Part shown: positions 7,846-12,100 of the stretch, piece by piece
Position numbering within the stretch: the first letter of the stretch is position 1
Layout: the number at the start of each line of letters is the position of its first letter
DNA from: Flammeovirgaceae bacterium
GTDB lineage: Bacteria > Bacteroidota > Bacteroidia > Cytophagales > Cyclobacteriaceae
DNA: 12,100 nucleotides
Reading direction: 5' to 3'
NCBI GenBank assembly: GCA_022616575.1
Contig: JAKEEN010000231.1
Coordinates: 1 to 12,100 of the forward strand
Notes under the pieces: model-generated
What the model saw: the letters and a program-made list of their open reading frames with translations, nothing else
Database searches by the model: none
Told to the model about the DNA's origin: nothing
Program-made: the position numbers and the translations under genes

Positions 7846-7864
7846 CTAACTCATTTTTTGTATC

Positions 7865-7884
7865 TTACCATTAGGTAATTTTTT
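7865..7884 (+). terminator. Weak terminator-like hairpin between hemD and porP
   Basis: A perfect inverted repeat TTACC-ATTA-GGTAA (stem 5 bp, loop 4 bases) runs directly into six T residues. It sits 19 bases after the hemD stop, so it is well placed to end the DUF4271-hemD transcript. The stem has only two G:C pairs and would be weak, so read-through into porP is likely. Confidence 0.35.
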
Positions 7885-7899
7885 AATTACTTTAACAGT

Positions 7900-7916
7900 T
7901 GACATTGATTGTGTCA
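7900..7916. promoter_or_regulatory. 17-base dyad upstream of porP
   Basis: TGACA-N7-TGTCA is a perfect 5-bp inverted repeat with centres one helical turn apart, 39 bases before the porP ATG. This is the geometry of a dimeric regulator site. The pairing does not extend outward, and only one copy was found, so it could be a chance palindrome in A/T-rich DNA. No clear TAnnTTTG promoter element was seen in this 110-base spacer. Confidence 0.22.
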
Positions 7917-7955
7917 TAAAAAAGAGTTTACTTTAATCCCTGCTTAGAAAGTAGA

Positions 7956-8906
7956 ATGACAAAAAAAGTACTCATTGGTCTTTTCACCTTCATGTCTGTA
8001 ACTGGTTTCGCCCAACAGGATGCCCAGTTTACACAGTACATGTTTAATAACCTCTTTTATAATCCGGCATACGCGGGTGTGGATGGAATTACTAAGTTAT
8101 CAGCATTCCACAGAAGCCAATGGTTAGGATATCAATCCAGTTTTGGCGATGGAGGCGCACCAACAACACAATTTTTTGGAGTGAATGCTCCCATCTTTAA
8201 GATTAAAGGCGGTGCTGGCTTTTATGTTTTGAACGATCAGCTTGGCCCGCAAAATAATCTTGAAGCACAAGGCATGTTTGCATACCATTTAGGTATCAAG
8301 GATACAAAGTTAAGTTTTGGAATGAAGGTGGGTATTTATTCTCAGACATTAAACTATGATATGTATAGAGCTATTCATCCTGATGATGAGCAGCTAAAGG
8401 ATAAGACCGGAAAAGACAGCCAGATAAGGCCAGACCTTTCAGCCGGTGTATTTTACAGAACAGAAAAATACTATGCAGGCATTGGGTTCAATCATTTACT
8501 AAAATCTGAATTTGACTTTGGTGGTTCTGCCCGAAATGCGCTCGAGAACCATATGAATATTACGGGAGGGTATTTTTACGATGTAAACTTCGACCTTCAA
8601 ATCAATCCAACGATTCTTGTAAAAACTGATTTTAACGAATATTCCTTCGATCTTGGTATAATTGCCACCCTGAAAAATACGATGTGGGGTGGCTTATCGT
8701 TCAGACAATCGGAGGCAGCCATTTTGATCTTGGGGTATAGCCTGTTGAAAGATAAGTCGTTGAAGCTCGGGTATGCCCTCGATTATGTCATTAAAGATCA
8801 AGATGCCAAACAAGCTACTTCACATGAGTTAATGCTTACCTACGAGTTGCCCGTGAATCCGGGTAGCGGTAAAAAGATCGTGCGGACACCTCGTTATAGG
8901 CACTAA
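7956..8906 (+). CDS. porP: PorP/SprF family type IX secretion outer-membrane protein
   Basis: Outer-membrane beta-barrel of the PorP/SprF family, associated with the T9SS and in gliding bacteria with export of adhesins. It is 316 residues long with a clear signal peptide: KK at the N-terminus, a hydrophobic core, and probable cleavage after A19 (TGFA|QQDAQF). The mature N-terminus shows the family hallmark QFTQYMFNNLFYNPAYAG, and alternating aromatic/hydrophobic strands continue to the end (for example WGGLSFRQ, ILGYSLL, KLGYALDYV, HELMLTYEL). A short basic tail RTPRYRH closes it. The gene is the first of a same-strand series with gldK, gldL and gldM, the order of the P. gingivalis porPKLMN locus. 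Many genomes carry several SprF/PorP paralogs; this location favours PorP of the core machine. The start ATG has an A/G-rich leader (GAAAGTAGA). Confidence 0.92.
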   Translation: MTKKVLIGLFTFMSVTGFAQQDAQFTQYMFNNLFYNPAYAGVDGITKLSAFHRSQWLGYQSSFGDGGAPTTQFFGVNAPIFKIKGGAGFYVLNDQLGPQNNLEAQGMFAYHLGIKDTKLSFGMKVGIYSQTLNYDMYRAIHPDDEQLKDKTGKDSQIRPDLSAGVFYRTEKYYAGIGFNHLLKSEFDFGGSARNALENHMNITGGYFYDVNFDLQINPTILVKTDFNEYSFDLGIIATLKNTMWGGLSFRQSEAAILILGYSLLKDKSLKLGYALDYVIKDQDAKQATSHELMLTYELPVNPGSGKKIVRTPRYRH

Positions 8907-9019
8907 TCGAAGAAAGATTTTGGTTTTATTAAGATTTTACGGAATTTGTAAAGCTTTTTTCTAAAATATTAGAAGTTAGTTTAAATTGGACTTTGATCTC
9001 TTGACGTTAATTGTTTGCT

Positions 9020-10108
9020 ATGAATAAATCTGCATCTTCAAAAGTTCTCATAATACTTGGCGGCATGGCTGCCAGTGCTTGCGGCCTTCTCGGTTTAGGA
9101 GGCGGAGGCGGAGGTGGCGATCAGGGCGCAGTCGTTGGAGTGCCCGGCCGCGAAGGATGGACCATGACGGTTCCATATGGTATGGTGCCGATTCCGGCAG
9201 GAACTTTCCACATGGGTCAGGCTGACGAAGATCCTGCATCAACCCAGATCAACTTCAACAAACAAGTAACGATTGGCCCATTCTATATGGATGATACTGA
9301 AATTACAAATAACGAGTATCGTCAATTCACAAACTTCTTCCTGGTAGACAATGGGAGCATTGAAGGGCTGGAGACGATTGATGCGCAGACTTTCCGGGAT
9401 AACTATTATCCCGATACCACATCCTGGGTGAGAGACTTTGCTCACCACATGGGCGACCCCATTCAGGACTACTATTATTGGCACCCTGCCTATGACGATT
9501 ATCCGGTGGTAGGTGTTAGTTGGGATGCCGCAGTGTTCTTCAGCAATTGGAGAACGGCATACCTGAATGATTATAGAAAGAGCGTTGGCGACTTTCCGAT
9601 GCCAGGCTTCCGTCTTCCATCAGAAGCTGAATGGGAATATGCAGCACGTGGCGGACGAGACCTGGCAAAGTACCCTTGGGGTAATCCATACATCAGAAAT
9701 GCAAAAGGATGTATGTTAGCAAACTTCAAACCGGGTCGTGGTAACTTTTACGATGATGGATTTGCATATACGTCACCGGTTATGGCATATTTTCCTAACG
9801 ATTACGGGCTCTATGATATGTCTGGGAATGTTTCAGAATGGTGTTTGGATGATTTCAACCCGGCTTCTGTACCAACAGTTTGGGATTTGAACCCACAGTA
9901 TATAGATCCAAGAACGAACCCCGAAAGTTCGGTATATGACGAGAAGGTGGCCCCGAAGAAGGTGATACGCGGTGGATCGTGGAAGGATGTTGCATACTAT
10001 TTGGAGACAGGAACCCGTACGTATGAGTTTAAGGATTCCACAAGAGCATATATTGGCTTCCGTTGTGCCATGACCTATTTGGGCAGGTCTTCTGGAGCCG
10101 AATTTTAA
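9020..10108 (+). CDS. gldK: Type IX secretion ring lipoprotein GldK/PorK
   Basis: Periplasmic, outer-membrane-anchored lipoprotein that forms the T9SS ring with GldN/PorN. The ATG at 9020 is chosen over a TTG at 9011 because it yields a normal lipoprotein signal: MNKSASSKVLIILGGMAASAC with lipidated C21. Seven consecutive glycines (27-33) follow. The rest is an FGE-sulfatase/SUMF1-like domain with VPIPAGTFHMG (56-66), MDDTEITNNEYRQF (90-103), VVGVSWDAAVFFSNW, FRLPSEAEWEYAARGG (197-212), YGLYDMSGNVSEW (to 274), RGGSW (317-321) and IGFRCA (346-351). The cysteine pair that formylglycine-generating enzymes use for catalysis, which lies between the GGSW and GFRC motifs, is absent, so a structural role is expected. 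At 362 residues it is much shorter than GldK/PorK of F. johnsoniae and P. gingivalis (about 460-490, from memory). The missing part lies after EYRQF. Confidence 0.93.
   Translation: MNKSASSKVLIILGGMAASACGLLGLGGGGGGGDQGAVVGVPGREGWTMTVPYGMVPIPAGTFHMGQADEDPASTQINFNKQVTIGPFYMDDTEITNNEYRQFTNFFLVDNGSIEGLETIDAQTFRDNYYPDTTSWVRDFAHHMGDPIQDYYYWHPAYDDYPVVGVSWDAAVFFSNWRTAYLNDYRKSVGDFPMPGFRLPSEAEWEYAARGGRDLAKYPWGNPYIRNAKGCMLANFKPGRGNFYDDGFAYTSPVMAYFPNDYGLYDMSGNVSEWCLDDFNPASVPTVWDLNPQYIDPRTNPESSVYDEKVAPKKVIRGGSWKDVAYYLETGTRTYEFKDSTRAYIGFRCAMTYLGRSSGAEF
9098..9118 (+). repeat. Glycine-codon microsatellite in gldK
   Basis: Seven consecutive glycine codons built largely from alternating GGA and GGC, just downstream of the lipidated cysteine. 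The hexamer-like repeat GGAGGC could expand or contract in multiples of three without breaking the frame, changing only the length of a flexible linker between the lipid anchor and the folded domain. Confidence 0.6.
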
Positions 10109-10177
10109 ATATTGAAAACTCTACTTTATATTTAGTATACCATTTTAAGACATCTCATAAACTAAACTCTAACCAAA

Positions 10178-10996
10178 ATGAGCAAGAAAAAAGGCGGATT
10201 TGTTGAACTCATGTTCCAAACCATCATGCCAAAAGTATATGGCATTGGTGCTGCAGTCGTAATTGTCGGAGCATTATTTAAGATTCTTCACCTCAACGGA
10301 GCAGACGAAATGCTGATGCTGGGACTGTCTACTGAAGCAGTCATCTTCTTTTTAAGTGCGTTTGAACCAAAGCACAGAGAAGTAGATTGGTCAAAAGTTT
10401 ATCCAGAGTTAGCAGAAGATTATGAGGGGCCTTCCGCAACGCCTACGGTTAGAAAAGCAGGTGCCCCTGCTGGCGGCACTGAGATTGTCGCACTAAGTGA
10501 TATGCTTAAGAAGGTTAACATCAATGAAAACCTGTTGTCGGATTTAGGCAAAGGCATGACTAACCTGGCTGATTCTGCCAAGAAGATGTCTAACCTGACT
10601 GATGCTGCCGTGGCAACAAACGAATATGCAAGTAATGTGAAGAACGCCTCTTCACAATTAGCCAATATGAATAAGTCGTATGACACAGCTATTAAAGCAG
10701 TTGCGTCAATGGCTGATGCGTCAAAAGATGCAGGTGAATATCATTCACAAGTTCAGAAAGTAACAAAGAACCTGGCTGCTCTCAATTCAGTTTATGAGAT
10801 GGAGTTAAAAGATGCAGACAGCCATGTTAAGAATATGAATAAGTTCTATGAGAGCTTAACCGGTGCGATGTCGGGTCTTTCTAAGGTTGGAGAGAACACA
10901 ACGAAGTTTACCTCCGAACTCGGTAAACTATCAGATAACTTAACCTCACTTAATAAAGTGTATGGTAGCATGCTGACCGCAATGAAAGGTCAGTAA
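10178..10996 (+). CDS. gldL: Type IX secretion/gliding motor protein GldL (PorL)
   Basis: Inner-membrane stator-like subunit of the T9SS/gliding motor, forming a pentamer around the transmembrane helices of a GldM dimer and converting the proton gradient into motion. It is 272 residues long. Two membrane helices lie at about 18-38 and 45-62. The second contains the family block GLSTEAVIFFLSAFEP; E53 and E63 keep the 10-residue spacing of the functionally important glutamates E49/E59 in F. johnsoniae GldL. K35 and H38 sit at the end of helix 1. The cytoplasmic region ~100-272 is helical with repeated modules ending in LNxxY or MNKxY (Y168, Y206, Y224, Y262). It is longer than the ~215 residues of F. 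johnsoniae GldL and nearer to PorL (~309; both lengths from memory). gldK is 69 bases upstream and gldM 40 bases downstream on the same strand, consistent with one operon. Confidence 0.95.
   Translation: MSKKKGGFVELMFQTIMPKVYGIGAAVVIVGALFKILHLNGADEMLMLGLSTEAVIFFLSAFEPKHREVDWSKVYPELAEDYEGPSATPTVRKAGAPAGGTEIVALSDMLKKVNINENLLSDLGKGMTNLADSAKKMSNLTDAAVATNEYASNVKNASSQLANMNKSYDTAIKAVASMADASKDAGEYHSQVQKVTKNLAALNSVYEMELKDADSHVKNMNKFYESLTGAMSGLSKVGENTTKFTSELGKLSDNLTSLNKVYGSMLTAMKGQ
10622..10963 (+). repeat. Modular helical repeats in the GldL cytoplasmic tail
   Basis: Three copies of a ~20-residue module, each with an aromatic at the start, a serine two residues later and LxxxNxxY or similar at the end, occupy residues 149-168, 187-206 and 243-262 (Y150/Y168, Y188/Y206, F244/Y262, always 18 apart). 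A fourth end motif (NMNKFY, Y224) stands alone. Residues 161-216 and 217-272 also align without gaps over 56 positions with 15 identities, and 56 residues is eight heptads. This points to internal duplication of a coiled-coil-like unit. Confidence 0.55.
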
Positions 10997-11036
10997 TTTG
11001 ATTGATAAGATTTTTATAAACCACAATTAAGAAATT

Positions 11037-12100
11037 ATGGCAGGTGGTAAGGAAACTCCCAGGCAGAAGATGATAGGTATGATGTACCTGGTTCTTACTG
11101 CGCTTCTGGCTCTGCAGGTAAGTAATGCAGTGTTGGAGAAGTTTGCAATCATTAATGTAACACTCGAAGGTGTAATAGAAGAGAATAAAAAGAAAAGTGG
11201 CGAGACATTAGCCAAGATTGTTGAGAATGCCGGTAAGAGTGATAATCCTAAGATTACTCAAGCTAAGGAGAAAGCTCAAAAGGTTAGAGAGTTAACATCC
11301 AATACCCTGAAGGCTATCGATGATATCAAGGTACAAATGATGAAGACCTCCGGAACTGATAAAATTGATGAGAAACTGGTGAACGACCACAGTTCAAAAG
11401 TTGCCTCTATGATGATTCAGTCTCCCGTTGGAAAAAAGTATCAAGAGTTACTTGAAAACTTTACCAATGAGTTGGGCAAGATAACAGGTGAGAAATATCC
11501 AACGATTGCCAAAGCACCTAAGGACTTTGAAATCTTTAAAGAAGATAAGGATCACGCCAATAAGGACTTCATCACATTTACTTTTGAGAACACGCCAGTA
11601 ATTGCAGCACTCGCTTCAGTTACCGAGCATCAGTCTCAGGTTTTAGAACAAGAGGCCCTTGCGCTGGAAAAATTAGCGGCAGATGCTGATGCTGTAAATA
11701 TCAAGTTTGATAAGTACATTTTGATGGCACGAGCAAAATCTTCAGTAGTAGCTGCCGGTTCTAAGTACGAAGCTGAGATGTTTATTACAGGATCTTCATC
11801 CGCTATTTCACCTGAAATGTATAAAGATGGTGCCAAGTTACCTTTGATTGATGCCGAAGGTGTGAAAATGGGTAAAGTGGAATTCACAGCTTCAGGTGGA
11901 GCTTATGATAAAGAAAATAAAGTAAGAAAGACCTACCATGGAAAAGCAATTCTGGGCGATAAGGTAATAGAGCAAGACATAGAATATTTCGTAGTGAAAC
12001 CCGTTATACGTGTTACAACTGGTAATGCACCTAAACTTTATATGAATTGCGGTAATAATGTAATGATTGAGGTTCCCACACTCGGTACAAATTATAACCC
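11037..12100 (+). CDS. gldM: Type IX secretion/gliding motor protein GldM (PorM), 3' end beyond window
   Basis: GldM is the motor rotor: one transmembrane helix inside the GldL ring and a long periplasmic dimer that reaches the GldK/GldN ring. The frame is open from ATG 11037 to the window edge: 354 codons of an expected ~510-530. The N-terminus MAGGKETPRQKMIGMMYLVL is diagnostic; R9 is in the same position as the arginine shown to matter for the F. johnsoniae motor. The membrane helix spans about 12-31. The periplasmic D1 domain (~35-230) is helical and charged. From ~235 the sequence becomes beta-rich (VVAAGSKYEAEMFITG, the start of D2) and from ~325 (VVKPVIRVTTGN) D3 begins. GldN should follow outside the window. 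The gene lies 40 bases after gldL, has an A-rich leader (AATTAAGAAATT) and no Shine-Dalgarno sequence. Confidence 0.95.
   Translation, partial: MAGGKETPRQKMIGMMYLVLTALLALQVSNAVLEKFAIINVTLEGVIEENKKKSGETLAKIVENAGKSDNPKITQAKEKAQKVRELTSNTLKAIDDIKVQMMKTSGTDKIDEKLVNDHSSKVASMMIQSPVGKKYQELLENFTNELGKITGEKYPTIAKAPKDFEIFKEDKDHANKDFITFTFENTPVIAALASVTEHQSQVLEQEALALEKLAADADAVNIKFDKYILMARAKSSVVAAGSKYEAEMFITGSSSAISPEMYKDGAKLPLIDAEGVKMGKVEFTASGGAYDKENKVRKTYHGKAILGDKVIEQDIEYFVVKPVIRVTTGNAPKLYMNCGNNVMIEVPTLGTNYN

Noticed and set aside
7899..7904. TTGACA as a sigma-70 type -35 box for porP
   Set aside because: No TATAAT-like box at 16-18 bases downstream, and the main sigma factor of Bacteroidota uses TTTG/TAnnTTTG. 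The hexamer is part of the TGACA-N7-TGTCA dyad.
9011..9019. TTG at 9011 as the gldK start
   Set aside because: It would add only three residues (MFA). The ATG at 9020 gives a canonical 20-residue lipoprotein signal ending at C21.
9020..10108. Sulfatase-modifying (formylglycine-generating) enzyme
   Set aside because: The fold is present but the catalytic cysteines are missing, and the lipoprotein signal and the gldL/gldM neighbours identify GldK.
1..12100. Mobile element, prophage, CRISPR array, defence system or tRNA
   Set aside because: No transposase, integrase, terminal inverted repeats, regularly spaced repeats or cloverleaf-like sequence was seen; every stretch is explained by housekeeping, signalling or T9SS genes with short spacers.

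Overview
The window is a chromosomal segment of a member of the Bacteroidota. The evidence is a PorP/SprF-GldK-GldL-GldM type IX secretion (T9SS) locus, a DUF4271-like membrane protein, LytS/LytTR signalling of the Bacteroidota kind, moderate-to-low GC, the near absence of Shine-Dalgarno sequences and TAnnTTTG-like promoter elements. The style fits the Cytophagia best, but that is an impression and not a placement. No tRNA, rRNA, insertion sequence, phage gene, CRISPR array or defence island is visible. No gap between genes exceeds about 115 bases.

Left part (1-4369, all + strand): the window opens inside uvrA, the damage-recognition ATPase of nucleotide excision repair, and lacks its N-terminal ~175 codons. 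Next come a three-helix mini membrane protein, a LytS-type sensor histidine kinase with a GTG start, and a LytTR response regulator whose start overlaps the kinase end by 23 bases. The last three look like one transcription unit. Middle part (4372-5918, - strand): hemW (radical-SAM heme chaperone) followed by a small all-helical protein that may have a TerB-like fold; the latter ends 2 bases from the response-regulator stop, tail to tail.

Right part (5988-12100, + strand): a 69-base divergent spacer separates hemW from a DUF4271-like membrane protein. Its gene lies 16 bases upstream of a hemD-family gene (uroporphyrinogen-III synthase). After a 110-base spacer with a weak terminator-like hairpin come porP, gldK, gldL and gldM, the last cut by the window edge. 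GldL and GldM form the proton-driven motor in the inner membrane. GldK is an outer-membrane-anchored lipoprotein of the periplasmic ring (with GldN, expected just downstream), and PorP/SprF is an associated outer-membrane barrel. The order porP-K-L-M matches the classical porPKLMN locus of Porphyromonas gingivalis.

Nothing here is convincingly a new system. The points most worth a second look are an unusually compact GldK, modular repeats in the GldL cytoplasmic tail, the DUF4271-like protein of unknown role next to T9SS and tetrapyrrole genes, a small membrane protein that could be a third component of the LytS/LytTR pair, and perfect TAnnTTTG elements within 4-7 bases of both divergent ATG codons, which imply leaderless or nearly leaderless mRNAs.
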